Below are positions 36,211 through 44,706 of a DNA stretch of 64,000 nucleotides, piece by piece; positions within the stretch are counted from its first letter, which is position 1; each line of letters opens with the position of its first letter. The stretch lies in contig NZ_RQFT01000012.1 of the NCBI RefSeq assembly GCF_004769525.1, positions 274,501-338,500 on the forward strand, written 5' to 3'. The position numbers and the translations under genes are program-made. Below the pieces are notes generated by a model that ran no database searches, was not told where the DNA came from, and saw nothing but the letters and a program-made list of their open reading frames with translations. This stretch comes from Leptospira bouyouniensis (GTDB lineage: Bacteria > Spirochaetota > Leptospiria > Leptospirales > Leptospiraceae).

Positions 36211-37164
36211 ATGGTTCGCTTACCAAAGATTCATATCAAAGTACCAGGCACTTCCGCCAATTTAGGACCCGGTTTTGACCTTATGGGTCTTGCCCTTGAC
36301 TTACATAATGAATTTGAATTCCAATTTTCGAAAGAAATCACAGAAACAAAAACTGAGTTAAAAAATGGGCAAACTTTACCTTTTTCAAAAAAGGAAGATT
36401 TGGTTGAACAGTCTTATAAATCTTATTTTGCAAAATTTGCACCAAATATTACTCCTCCACCTTACCATTGTAAAATGACGCTTTCCTTACCATTGAAAGG
36501 TGGGCTTGGTTCTAGTGCTTCTGCAATTGTTGCAGGGTTATGTTTGGCAAGAGAAGTTCACAAACGATTGGATGTAGTGTCACTTCCAACTGAACCAATA
36601 TTCACACAATTTTTAGCTGAGTTTGAAGGACACCCAGATAATACATTGCCTGCCTATCTTGGAGGGTTTGTCTTCGCTTATTCTACGTTTGGTGAAAAAC
36701 TACGTTTCTTTCGTAAAAAATTCCCATCTTCAGTAGCCATTTTTGTCCTCACTCCAGAATTTTTTGTGTCTACTGAGGAATCCAGAAAAACTCTACCAAA
36801 GTCCTACGTGACTTCAGATGTTATATTTAACCTTTCCCGGATTGGTGCATGGATGCATTTTTTAGACAAACGTAGGTTTGGTGATCTTTTAGTCGGATTA
36901 GAAGATAAAATGCACACGCCTTATAGAATTCCGAGCACTTCACCTCTTTTTCCATTAGCAGATACATTGAAACAAGATAGCATTGGGTATTGTTTGTCTG
37001 GATCGGGCCCAAGTTTACTCATCTTTTTGGAACGAAAAACAGTGAGTTCAAAACAAAAAGAATTGTTTGAAACGGTAACGAAGATTATGGGAGATGCAGG
37101 GATTCGATTTTCGTTACGCCGTGTGAAACCAGATGGAGTTGGCGTACGTATCCAAACCAAATAA
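36211..37164 (+). CDS. thrB: Homoserine kinase
   Basis: GHMP-family kinase that phosphorylates homoserine in threonine synthesis; 317 residues, the usual size. Seen: VPGTSANLGPGFDLMGLAL at the N-terminus, the ATP-binding PLKGGLGSSASAIVAG, the GHPDNTLPAYLGG block and GYCLSGSGPSLL near the C-terminus. It is separated from the oxidoreductase by 34 bases and is convergent with an unknown membrane protein gene after 77 bases that contain no obvious terminator. No other threonine genes are nearby and no Thr/Ile leader is visible. Confidence 0.92.
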   Translation: MVRLPKIHIKVPGTSANLGPGFDLMGLALDLHNEFEFQFSKEITETKTELKNGQTLPFSKKEDLVEQSYKSYFAKFAPNITPPPYHCKMTLSLPLKGGLGSSASAIVAGLCLAREVHKRLDVVSLPTEPIFTQFLAEFEGHPDNTLPAYLGGFVFAYSTFGEKLRFFRKKFPSSVAIFVLTPEFFVSTEESRKTLPKSYVTSDVIFNLSRIGAWMHFLDKRRFGDLLVGLEDKMHTPYRIPSTSPLFPLADTLKQDSIGYCLSGSGPSLLIFLERKTVSSKQKELFETVTKIMGDAGIRFSLRRVKPDGVGVRIQTK

Positions 37165-37241
37165 AAACTAACAAGGGATTGTTTCTAAATTTTTTGTTTC
37201 GTTAATGAAGTCGATTTAACTCAATAATTTCAAAGATTTGA

Positions 37242-37880
37242 TTAGTCTTCTTCTGCCCCTTCTTCTTTACCAAATCCATATACATCACCACGGAATCGAA
37301 CCTTACGATTGATTCCTGGTTGGATTTTTCCCACTTCAAATGTAAACTTCATCCTTTCCTTTCCTGACCGATTGAAATAAAAGGAAGAGGTGAGTGATAT
37401 TTCGATAAAGTTCACCATACGATCTTTGGTAATTTTGTCTGAGATACGAAATTCCGCTGGGTGACCAATGATTTCATAGGAGTCAAATGTTTCTTTGGAT
37501 TCCATTTTGCCATAATGTTCCATTCTAGGCGGTTTGTAAAAACTTGGACCATTTTTTAAAACGGTAATCGTATAATCTTCGCTATCTCTACTTTTTTTCA
37601 ACTGAAAGATGAGATGGTCTTCTGTGATTGCATTACATCGGGTTGCTAGTTGTCCTGTTTTGCAACCTACATGAAAACTGGCAAATCGAGACAGTTCATC
37701 TACGACTAAATCATATTTATCGCCAGTTTGGACAGGGATAAAACGATCCGATTCTTTTCGCAAAAAGATAGGATGGATGAATTGGTTGTACACAACAAAT
37801 CCTAGTCCCAAAATAGAGAGTGTTAACACCCCACTGAGGACTAGGACAAAACTATCTAAGATGGCAATGCTTAAAAACAA
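37242..37880 (-). CDS. Unknown protein with one N-terminal membrane segment
   Basis: A 212-residue protein of no family I recognise. One hydrophobic segment (about 6-30) is followed by a beta-rich soluble part (GDKYDLVVDELSRFASF, AITEDHLIFQLKKS, NFIEISLTSSFYFNRSGKERMKFTFEVG) that recalls PilZ-like barrels in rhythm but lacks the RxxxR and D/NxSxxG signatures. It begins two bases after the stop of the upstream 105-residue gene, so both form one unit, possibly expressed from the FliA-like promoter in front of that gene. Confidence 0.6.
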   Translation of the reverse strand: MFLSIAILDSFVLVLSGVLTLSILGLGFVVYNQFIHPIFLRKESDRFIPVQTGDKYDLVVDELSRFASFHVGCKTGQLATRCNAITEDHLIFQLKKSRDSEDYTITVLKNGPSFYKPPRMEHYGKMESKETFDSYEIIGHPAEFRISDKITKDRMVNFIEISLTSSFYFNRSGKERMKFTFEVGKIQPGINRKVRFRGDVYGFGKEEGAEED

Positions 37881-37882
37881 AC

Positions 37883-38200
37883 TTACCTTTTCGTATCAAC
37901 CTTATGGTTTTTAGAATCCGAAAGAGGAGTCCTTGTCACAAGAGAAAGAAGGTCCTTCACTTCTTCTGGAGAAATGATTTGGTTCAATTTTTCTTCAAGT
38001 GAGGCAGGTGTTGGTTTTAGGACCAAATCCTCTGGTTTCACCTTTAGTTCGGATTTTGATTTAACGACGTTTGGTGCCTCTTCTTTGTTTGTTTTTTTAG
38101 GGAAAGATTCCTTTCCTTCCTCCGACTGTTTTCCCGTTTGCGTGGGCATAGTAGGGGGAATGGATAGGCCGGGATTCCCTTGGATATTAATTGTATTCAT
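37883..38200 (-). CDS. Small Lys/Pro-rich protein of unknown function
   Basis: A 105-residue protein with a low-complexity, Lys/Pro/Glu-rich middle and a short amphipathic C-terminal stretch (LEEKLNQIISPEEVKDLLSLV). I do not recognise a family; flagellar-associated small proteins can look like this, but no motif proves it. The ATG at 38200 lies ten bases after GGAGG; a TTG at 38209 is too close to that site. It heads a two-gene unit. Confidence 0.5.
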   Translation of the reverse strand: MNTINIQGNPGLSIPPTMPTQTGKQSEEGKESFPKKTNKEEAPNVVKSKSELKVKPEDLVLKPTPASLEEKLNQIISPEEVKDLLSLVTRTPLSDSKNHKVDTKR

Positions 38201-38266
38201 AGTTCCCAAACCTCCGTGTTCAGGATCGAAAATTGAAGAAAAAACTTTCCTTTTCCCTCCCTCAGA

Positions 38267-38293
38267 TTTTCGGTCTTTTGTGCGTTGGCTTTA
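38267..38293 (-). promoter_or_regulatory. Candidate sigma-28 (FliA) type promoter
   Basis: Minus strand: TAAA (38293-38290), 15 bases, then ACCGAAAA (38274-38267), against the FliA consensus TAAA-N15-GCCGATAA (6 of 8 in the second box, exact spacing). It lies about 65 bases before the ATG at 38200. A chance match is possible in AT-rich DNA. Confidence 0.35.
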
Positions 38294-38363
38294 GTGAAAA
38301 TGGAATATTTTTTTGGGATTTTTCGGTTTGATTGCCCGCTTTATGGGCGGGAAGCTGGCAGAG

Positions 38364-39413
38364 ATGGAAAATAATTTTAAATCGTGGATGGCCAACCCCA
38401 TCTCTAAAATCTTCATAGGGACCAATTTGGTCTTTGCCGTGCTTTTTTTTGTCAGTGTTCCTTCCTTTGTGAAAGAATTCATCACTCGGGATGCAGTGAG
38501 CATCGGAGGTAAAAAATATGACCTCAGTGATGTGAAAGACTCATCTCCGATTGCTTATTCAAAATTCCAATCCGAATACAAATCACTTCTCAAAAATACG
38601 TTTGGAGAATTTGCTCAAGACAAATTATTTGAGTTAGTTGCCAAAGATAAAAATATTAAACCTTCCGAAGTTTTAAATGAAGGATTTGTCTTAAGAGAAC
38701 CGTCTGAAGAAGAAATATTAAATGTATATTTATCTAACAAAGCTCAGTTAGGTGGAAAGTCACTTCCCGAAACTAGAGACAAAATTGTTGGTTTTTTAAA
38801 AAACCAACAAGAACAAGAACATAGCAGAAGCAAGTATAGAGAAATCATTTCAAAATACCCTGTTGAATTTTTAATTAAAGAACCAGAAGCAATCCGTGTG
38901 ACTGTGGATGAAAAAAACAATCCAAGTATTGGTCCAAAAGATGCTAAAATTACTGTGATAGAATTTTCTGATTTCGAATGCCCATTCTGCAAACGAAGCC
39001 AAGATGTAAACAGCCAACTCCGTGAAAAATACAAAGGTCAAATTCGTTGGGTATTCCGAGATTTTCCTCTCCCTTTCCACCAGGATGCAATGTATGCACA
39101 TATGGCTGCTAATTGTTCCATTGAAGATGGCAAGTATTGGGATGTTTTTAATGTATTATTTGAAAACAGTGGGAACCTAAGCAAATCAAATGTAGATACA
39201 TTGGTTCTAAAAGCTGGAGTTTCAAAAGACAAATTCTCATCGTGTATGAAAGACCAAGCCAAATTGAAAAACGAAATCGAAGCCGATATCCAAGATGGCC
39301 AAAAGGTAGGTGTGAGTGGTACACCTGCATTTTTTATCAATGGAATCTTTGTATCAGGTGCATTACCTTTTGAAAACTTCGATGAGATCATCCAAAAAGA
39401 ACTGAAACAATAA
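38364..39413 (+). CDS. Membrane-anchored DsbA-like thiol-disulfide oxidoreductase
   Basis: A 349-residue protein with one N-terminal membrane segment (about 12-33), a helical SurA/PpiC-like middle (about 50-180), and a C-terminal thioredoxin-fold DsbA domain (about 190-345). The active site is CPFC in EFSDFECPFCKRS, and the cis-Pro loop is GVSGTPAFFING. It probably oxidises or isomerises disulfides outside the cytoplasmic membrane. The frame is open from a TTG at 38313 and has ATGs at 38343 and 38364; I chose the last because it leaves a typical short leader before the anchor, but the ribosome site is poor in all cases. mdh follows 31 bases later. Confidence 0.8.
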   Translation: MENNFKSWMANPISKIFIGTNLVFAVLFFVSVPSFVKEFITRDAVSIGGKKYDLSDVKDSSPIAYSKFQSEYKSLLKNTFGEFAQDKLFELVAKDKNIKPSEVLNEGFVLREPSEEEILNVYLSNKAQLGGKSLPETRDKIVGFLKNQQEQEHSRSKYREIISKYPVEFLIKEPEAIRVTVDEKNNPSIGPKDAKITVIEFSDFECPFCKRSQDVNSQLREKYKGQIRWVFRDFPLPFHQDAMYAHMAANCSIEDGKYWDVFNVLFENSGNLSKSNVDTLVLKAGVSKDKFSSCMKDQAKLKNEIEADIQDGQKVGVSGTPAFFINGIFVSGALPFENFDEIIQKELKQ

Positions 39414-39444
39414 ATATAGATTATAAATAAAAAGGAAAAATTAT

Positions 39445-40428
39445 ATGAGCAAAAAAGTAAAAGTTGCTGTAACTGGTGCTGCCGGACAAATCGGATACGC
39501 ACTCTTATTTCGTATCGCTTCAGGACAAATGTTTGGACCTGACACTGCAGTAGAACTCCAATTATTGGAACTTGAACAAGCACTCCCTGCTGCAAAAGGT
39601 GTTATTATGGAATTGGACGATTGTGCATTTCCATTACTTGAAAAAGTTTCAGTATCATCAAACATTGATGAGGCGTTTCGTGACATCAACTGGGCTCTTC
39701 TTGTAGGATCTGTTCCTCGAAAAGCGGGTATGGAAAGGGGAGATCTTCTCAAAATCAATGGTGGAATTTTTACAACACAAGGGAAAGCGATTGAAAAAAA
39801 TGCAGCAAGTGATGTAAGGGTTCTCGTTGTGGGTAACCCTTGTAACACAAACGCACTCATTGCAATGAACAATGCGAAAGGTGTTCCGGCTGACAGATGG
39901 TTTGCAATGACTGGTCTTGATGAAAACCGTGCGAAAACTCAATTAGCACAAAAGGCGGGAGTTCTTGTAAAAGATGTTTCCAATGTAGCCATTTGGGGAA
40001 ACCACTCTGCGACTCAATACCCTGACTTTTACAATGCAAAAATCAAAGGAAAACCAGCAACGGATCTAATCAGTGACGAAGCGTGGTTAAAAGGTGATTT
40101 TATCTCCACAGTACAAAAACGTGGTGCTGCTATCATTGCAGCAAGAGGGGCATCTTCGGCAGCATCCGCTGCGAACGCTGTTGTGGATACAGTGCGTAAC
40201 ATTGTGACTCCTACAAAACCTGGAGATTGGTTCAGCGCTGCAAGCAATTCCAATGGTGAGTATGGTGTAGACAAAGGTCTTATCTTTGGATACCCACTCA
40301 AATCGGATGGAAAAAAAGTAGAGATCGTAACAGGTCTTGAAATTAACGCATTTGGAAAGGAAAAATTTGACATCACTCATAATGAATTAAAAGAAGAGAG
40401 AAATGAAGTCAAAGACATGTTAGGTTAA
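39445..40428 (+). CDS. mdh: Malate dehydrogenase
   Basis: NAD-dependent malate/oxaloacetate interconversion in the TCA cycle; 327 residues. Seen: [21 protein letters not shown], the [17 protein letters not shown] substrate loop, [13 protein letters not shown], and the catalytic [13 protein letters not shown]. This is the longer type-1 family found in many bacteria and plant cytosol. An AAAAAGGAAAAATT ribosome site precedes the ATG, and a strong terminator follows. Confidence 0.96.
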   Translation: MSKKVKVAVTGAAGQIGYALLFRIASGQMFGPDTAVELQLLELEQALPAAKGVIMELDDCAFPLLEKVSVSSNIDEAFRDINWALLVGSVPRKAGMERGDLLKINGGIFTTQGKAIEKNAASDVRVLVVGNPCNTNALIAMNNAKGVPADRWFAMTGLDENRAKTQLAQKAGVLVKDVSNVAIWGNHSATQYPDFYNAKIKGKPATDLISDEAWLKGDFISTVQKRGAAIIAARGASSAASAANAVVDTVRNIVTPTKPGDWFSAASNSNGEYGVDKGLIFGYPLKSDGKKVEIVTGLEINAFGKEKFDITHNELKEERNEVKDMLG

Positions 40429-40443
40429 TCCAAGAAACATCTT

Positions 40444-40469
40444 CTCTAAAGATTGATCACTTTAGGGAA
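40444..40469 (+). other. Small stem-loop between mdh and its terminator
   Basis: TCTCTAAAG and CTTTAGGGA can pair (9 pairs with one G-T) around an 8-base loop, just after the mdh stop and upstream of the terminator hairpin. It could protect the mdh 3' end; no T run follows closely enough for termination. Confidence 0.4.
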
Positions 40470-40484
40470 ATGATTTTTCGATGC

Positions 40485-40524
40485 AAAACCCACTTGGAAC
40501 ATATTGTTTCAGTGGGTTTTTTTA
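40485..40524 (+). terminator. Rho-independent terminator of mdh
   Basis: AAACCCACT pairs with AGTGGGTTT, continued inward by GGAACA/TGTTTC around TAT after one bulged T, giving some 15 pairs; seven T residues follow (40517-40523). On the opposite strand the stem is followed by TTTT, so it may also stop the convergent hydrolase transcript ending at 40583. Confidence 0.9.
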
Positions 40525-40582
40525 TTGGTTCTCTCGAAATAGATTCTCGCTGAATGCATAGCAATAATAGAAAAACTATCCT

Positions 40583-41437
40583 TTATTCCAACTGGATTGT
40601 TTTGGTAAAATTGTTTGGGTCTTCCAAAAATGGCAAATGGCCGCAGTGGTCTAAGACGGTTCGTTTCACTTGTGGAAAATTTTCCAAAATAGAATCCCAA
40701 GTGTAATGAGGAGCGACTTGGAAATCATACTTTCCTAAAATGAGTTGGATCGGTTGTTTTATGAATGGTAAGTAGTTTTCTACTTTGATCTCAGCAAACA
40801 CTTTGCCAAACAAATAGTCAAACGCGAGTTTGTTAGTTTTCACTCCTTGCCAAAAAAGCGTAGAATCAAAAGATAAATCATAAAAGCCTAAAGCATCTTG
40901 GCTCACACAATAAAAATTAAAAAAATCTTCGAGTCCATCTGGATAAGAATTGATTTGTTTTTGAAACAAAGATTGGAGTGATTTATGTTTTTCTTTCCGT
41001 TCTTCGCTCGCTAACCTTTCAAAGTATATTTCCCTCTCTTGTAAAGGGACACCATGACTTGGGCCCGTTGCGACTAGTATCAGTTTTGTCACAAGTTGTG
41101 GGTATTTTTTAGCATAAGCCAGAGCCATATAACCGTGTCCTGAATGACCAAGAACAAAGCTGGCTGGGATTTGTAGATGATTTTGGAAAAAGAAAAAATC
41201 ATCGAGTACAGTTTCCAAATCATAGGTGGATTCACTTTCAGTCGTTGCCTGATTGCGTTTGGCAAACCCTCTATGGTCGACAATTGTAATTTTAAATTCT
41301 TTAGCCAATGTTTCGGGGATCACCCTTGGGTAATAGAGGGCACTTCCAAACCAATAAAGATGTGGTCCCTCCGAATTGTTTTTTGCGATAAGAAAGGAAA
41401 ATCCATGCCTTTCGATAGTTCGGTACGTCCATTCCAT
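40583..41437 (-). CDS. Alpha/beta-fold hydrolase
   Basis: A 284-residue hydrolase of the alpha/beta superfamily with a full triad: nucleophile Ser in LGHSGHGYMAL (about residue 98), Asp in LGKYDFQVAP (about 235) and His in LDHCGHLPFLED (about 263). The oxyanion-hole region follows strand beta-3 (YWFGSALYYP) and the DHRG motif is present. It resembles proline iminopeptidase or haloperoxidase-like esterases; substrate unknown. It is divergent from a marR gene, and both share a 130-base region with two operator-like repeats, so MarR control of this gene is likely. Confidence 0.85.
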   Translation of the reverse strand: MEWTYRTIERHGFSFLIAKNNSEGPHLYWFGSALYYPRVIPETLAKEFKITIVDHRGFAKRNQATTESESTYDLETVLDDFFFFQNHLQIPASFVLGHSGHGYMALAYAKKYPQLVTKLILVATGPSHGVPLQEREIYFERLASEERKEKHKSLQSLFQKQINSYPDGLEDFFNFYCVSQDALGFYDLSFDSTLFWQGVKTNKLAFDYLFGKVFAEIKVENYLPFIKQPIQLILGKYDFQVAPHYTWDSILENFPQVKRTVLDHCGHLPFLEDPNNFTKTIQLE

Positions 41438-41492
41438 AACATTCCCTCGTTTTCTTTTTTAAATCACTTCGTCTTTTGAAGTTACTAATATA

Positions 41493-41528
41493 GTTGTAAT
41501 ATGCAACAATATGGTTGTATTCTGCAAC
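41493..41528. promoter_or_regulatory. Tandem operator-like inverted repeats in the hydrolase/marR spacer
   Basis: Two near-identical imperfect palindromes, GTTGTAATATGCAAC (41493-41507) and GTTGTATTCTGCAAC (41514-41528), share GTTGTA..TGCAAC arms and lie 21 bases centre to centre, i.e. on the same face of the helix. The spacing, symmetry and position between divergent marR and hydrolase genes suggest cooperative binding of the MarR dimer. Confidence 0.65.
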
Positions 41529-41567
41529 TAAAAAACTTGCCAAAAAAAGAATAAAATTTTAACTAGA

Positions 41568-42026
41568 ATGATGTTCGAGATTTCTTCGTTACTTGGAATT
41601 CATTTTAGCCAAACTTTACTTCTCATGAGGAAGTATCTGTCAGATTTGTTTGAAACAAAAAAAGTTGGGATGAAATTTGAAGATTGGATTCAACTCCTAC
41701 CCTTACAATCAAAGGAGAATATCAATCAGAAACATTTGAGTGAAATGTTAGCAAAAGACAAAACCACCGTATCACGGTTAGTAGATGGTTGGGTAAAAAA
41801 AGGATGGGTGAAACGGTATCAGTCACCTGATGATAAAAGAATTTTTGTCATTAAACTTACGTTAAAAGGTAAATCCATTTGGGATAAAGGGATCCCAGTT
41901 GTCATAGCGGCCGACCAAGTTTTTAAACAATATTTGAATGAGGGAAATGAAAAAGAATTGTTTATGATTTTGTTTAAGATTCAGACTTCGATTCAGTTTT
42001 CAGAAACAAAAAACGTTCTTTCTTAG
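41568..42026 (+). CDS. MarR-family transcriptional regulator
   Basis: A 152-residue winged-helix regulator. Seen: the recognition region INQKHLSEMLAKDKTTVSRLVDGWVKKGWVKR and the wing SPDDKRIFVIKLTLKGK, with Asp-Arg at the usual wing position. MarR proteins usually repress a divergent gene and their own gene and release DNA on binding a small phenolic or lipophilic compound. It faces the alpha/beta hydrolase across the double operator. Its last 53 bases overlap the convergent prmC 3' end, an unusually long coding overlap. Confidence 0.88.
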   Translation: MMFEISSLLGIHFSQTLLLMRKYLSDLFETKKVGMKFEDWIQLLPLQSKENINQKHLSEMLAKDKTTVSRLVDGWVKKGWVKRYQSPDDKRIFVIKLTLKGKSIWDKGIPVVIAADQVFKQYLNEGNEKELFMILFKIQTSIQFSETKNVLS

Positions 42027-42861
42027 AACTATCTAAGATTCGATTCGTTGACACAAAACCTAGAGATACGGCGAGTGTTTCTAATTCCTGTATGTAATTT
42101 GGATGGGTTTCCATTAAAAACCAACCACCAGGTTTTAATCTTTGTTTTACAGAGTTAAATAGATCACGATGGAAGGAAACAATATCGGAGACAAATAAGG
42201 CTAAATGAGGTTCATAATCCAAAACATCGGGCATAATGTCTTTTTTTTCTGATTCAGGGATATAGGGTGGATTTGAAACAATGACATCAAATTGCATTTC
42301 ACTTGGGAGTGTTTCGTCCAAACTCGAAACATAAAACTTAACGTTTGTTAGATTGTATTTTTCTGCATTAGATTTACTGGTTTCGATTGCTTTTTCGGAT
42401 ATATCCGATAACACCACAAGATTTGGTTTTAGTAGTAGTGATAAACTAAGACCAATACAACCACTCCCGGAACATAAATCCCAAATCTCTAAACCATTCG
42501 GAAATTCATTCGCTAGTGTTTCTCTTTGTTTATAAAGATAATCCACTAATTCTTCTGTTTCGGGCCTTGGGATCAGTACATTTTCAGAAACCAAGTATTC
42601 AAATTGGTGGAATCCTTTTTTCCCTGTAATGTAGGCGACTGGTTTTCGTTTGCTTCGTTCAACAATTCTTTCTCTATACAAATCAATTTCTTTTTGTGAA
42701 AGAGGCATTTCAAATTGAGAATAGAGTTTGATGCGAGGGAGATTCAAAAGATCAGCGAGAATCCATTCTGCATCGACACGAGGGTTCGGAATTTCTTTTT
42801 TCTCGAGAAATTCAGTCGATCGTTTTAAGTAATAAAGTAGGGTTCCTGGTTGTTCCGCCAT
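41974..42861 (-). CDS. prmC: Release factor glutamine methyltransferase
   Basis: Methylates the Gln of the GGQ motif in peptide chain release factors RF1 and RF2. The 295-residue protein has an N-terminal helical domain (about 1-85), RPETEELVD, SAM motif DLCSGSGCIGLSLSL and the diagnostic NPPYIPESEK catalytic motif. The frame reaches 42876 via a TTG inside the tRNA gene; the ATG at 42861 is taken as the start. It begins only six bases after the tRNA-Arg 3' end. Confidence 0.92.
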   Translation of the reverse strand: MAEQPGTLLYYLKRSTEFLEKKEIPNPRVDAEWILADLLNLPRIKLYSQFEMPLSQKEIDLYRERIVERSKRKPVAYITGKKGFHQFEYLVSENVLIPRPETEELVDYLYKQRETLANEFPNGLEIWDLCSGSGCIGLSLSLLLKPNLVVLSDISEKAIETSKSNAEKYNLTNVKFYVSSLDETLPSEMQFDVIVSNPPYIPESEKKDIMPDVLDYEPHLALFVSDIVSFHRDLFNSVKQRLKPGGWFLMETHPNYIQELETLAVSLGFVSTNRILDSSKKERFLFLKTESKSES

Positions 42862-42867
42862 AATCTT

Positions 42868-42940
42868 TGCCCCCAACAGGATTCGAACCTGTGTCCCCAG
42901 TTTAGGAAACTAGTGCTCTATCCACCTGAGCTATGGGAGC
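42868..42940 (-). tRNA. tRNA-Arg (anticodon CCT)
   Basis: A 73-base cloverleaf on the minus strand. Acceptor GCTCCCA pairs with TGGGGGC (one G-T), D arm GCTC/GAGC, anticodon arm CTAGT-TTCCTAA-ACTGG with anticodon CCT (reads AGG), T arm ACAGG-TTCGAAT-CCTGT, discriminator A. The 3' CCA is not encoded. It is packed between the stop codon of the CRP-like gene (adjacent base, 42941) and prmC, so it must be cut from a shared transcript. Confidence 0.95.
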
Positions 42941-43585
42941 TTACGTAGGTTTACGTTTCTGATTCACTATCCTTTGGAAATCGGAGATATTGTGAATAAC
43001 AATTTTATCTGGGTAGAGGTCAAGTTTGCCTGTTTTTACATATTGCATGAGGACCTTTTGGACTTCACCCACAGGTTGGGCACACCAATTGGCAATATCA
43101 TCCACAGTAGCAGAGAGTATGATTTCGTTATAAACATCATTATTATACTGCTTTTCGTATAACATAACAAAGACGTCACAAACCTTACCAATGATATCAT
43201 CCATTAGAAGGATCATGAGGCGCCTTTTTTGGTCATAAATTCGAAATGAAAAGATATGCAATAATTTCATTGCAAGTGCAGGGTTTTTGGTCATGAGCAT
43301 CTCAAAATTGGCACGGTTGAAATTGAGAGCTTTGACTTCTGTAACCGCAATGGCGGTAGCAGACCTAGGTTGTTCTTCTAGAATTGCCATCTCACCTAAT
43401 ATATCCCCAGCTTCTAGAACATCTAAGGTTTTAATACTCGTTCCAATTGTTTTTGTGATTTTGACCTTCCCCTCTTTGATGAGGTAAAAATCGTTTCCTG
43501 GTTCATATTCACAAAATAAAACTTCGTTTGGTTGGAATACCTTACCAAATTTCCCAAACATTGCTTCTAACATTTGGTCGTTCAC
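42941..43585 (-). CDS. Cyclic-nucleotide-binding (Crp/Fnr-like) regulator
   Basis: A 214-residue protein with an N-terminal cNMP-binding barrel (about 15-130: [32 protein letters not shown], in which the Glu and Arg of the phosphate-binding cassette are kept) and a C-terminal helical region (about 165-210: [25 protein letters not shown]) that resembles an HTH_Crp domain. It may bind DNA in response to cAMP, the likely product of the cyclase at 30 kb. The GTG start at 43585 has a perfect AAAGGAGGT six bases away and shares one base with the stop of the gene before. Its stop codon abuts the tRNA. Confidence 0.82.
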   Translation of the reverse strand: MNDQMLEAMFGKFGKVFQPNEVLFCEYEPGNDFYLIKEGKVKITKTIGTSIKTLDVLEAGDILGEMAILEEQPRSATAIAVTEVKALNFNRANFEMLMTKNPALAMKLLHIFSFRIYDQKRRLMILLMDDIIGKVCDVFVMLYEKQYNNDVYNEIILSATVDDIANWCAQPVGEVQKVLMQYVKTGKLDLYPDKIVIHNISDFQRIVNQKRKPT

Positions 43586-44706
43586 TATCTACCTCCTTTG
43601 AGTTTGGATTTGGCATCTTCGGAAATGCTGTCATCCAGAGGAGGCATTTGGGTTACTTTTTGGAACAATTGTTTTGCTTTTTCTTTATCACCGGATGCTT
43701 CTGTGCAAAGTGCTAAGTGGTAGAGATTTTCTTTGAGTAAAAGTCCTTTTGGGTAACGTTTGATAAAATTGGAAAAATGAGAAATAGCACCAGGGTAATC
43801 TTTGGCTTTGAAACTGGATTTTCCCATGTAGAAAAGGGAGTTCTCTACAAATTGTTCTTCTTCTTGGGTGACAGAATCGGTTCTCTCCGAAACGGTTTTG
43901 AACATATCGATGGCTTCCGCATATTTTCCTGCATTCATCAAAGTAGAAGCTTTGTCATATTGTGAGAGGATCGAATTTGGATCCACGCTGGATGTTGTGT
44001 TCGAAGCAGGTACTGCCATCGTTTTTAACATCTCTTGTAATTTACCTGATTGAGCTCCAGGCTCCGGTTTATAAACTAACTCTTGTATGGTGAGAGGGAA
44101 TGGAGTTTTTTTACGCGCTAAATCGATAAGTTGTTTGGCCCGGTCAATGTACATTCCGTCCGGATAATGTTGGATGTATTTCTCAAATGCATAGGCAGCA
44201 TGATCAAAGTTACCATTTTTATAAAATACTTCTGCGACGTTCATCAATTCGAAGGCAGGGTTCTTTGCTTCCCCTTGACCGAGGATTTCCCTAACTTGTC
44301 TGTGGACTTGCCGAAGTTGGCTTGAGAACACTTTGAGCATTTTGATGATGAGATGGGTTTTGTCTGAGACGAATTTTTCAAATTCAGGCACTTTAAAGAC
44401 AAGAACCGTAGCAGCCCCTATGACTTGTGCTGTTTCCTCTCTCGGGTAACGACCTATAGCACTCTTCACACCAAAAAACTCACCAAGTTTGACATCCTCT
44501 TTGAGTTCCACACCATTGATGTTCGTGTAAGTTAGTACAACTCTGCCTTTTTGTAGTACAAAGATATCCTCAGCTTTGTCTTTCTCAAAGTAGACAATGG
44601 AACCACCTTTGTAATTACGAACTATAGGACCTGACAACTCTTGCCTCGCTTGCGCTTCATTTTCAAAAATTAGGTAAAAAAGCCAAACTCTTTTTATAAC
44701 CGACAC
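43585..44706 (-). CDS. Cyclic-nucleotide-binding domain fused to TPR repeats
   Basis: A 373-residue protein: cNMP-binding barrel (about 25-140: [48 protein letters not shown]), then YbgF/Tol-type TPR motifs (about 150-200, 245-345: [45 protein letters not shown]). No DNA-binding domain is visible. It probably links a nucleotide signal to a protein complex. The start is uncertain: a GTG at 44706 gives a 44-base overlap with the amidohydrolase gene and has no good ribosome site; no other ATG/GTG/TTG lies between it and the barrel. Coupled to the next CRP-like gene. Confidence 0.78.
   Translation of the reverse strand: MSVIKRVWLFYLIFENEAQARQELSGPIVRNYKGGSIVYFEKDKAEDIFVLQKGRVVLTYTNINGVELKEDVKLGEFFGVKSAIGRYPREETAQVIGAATVLVFKVPEFEKFVSDKTHLIIKMLKVFSSQLRQVHRQVREILGQGEAKNPAFELMNVAEVFYKNGNFDHAAYAFEKYIQHYPDGMYIDRAKQLIDLARKKTPFPLTIQELVYKPEPGAQSGKLQEMLKTMAVPASNTTSSVDPNSILSQYDKASTLMNAGKYAEAIDMFKTVSERTDSVTQEEEQFVENSLFYMGKSSFKAKDYPGAISHFSNFIKRYPKGLLLKENLYHLALCTEASGDKEKAKQLFQKVTQMPPLDDSISEDAKSKLKGGR

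Noticed and set aside
37165..37241. Terminator between thrB and the convergent unknown gene
   Set aside because: No stem with a T run could be found.
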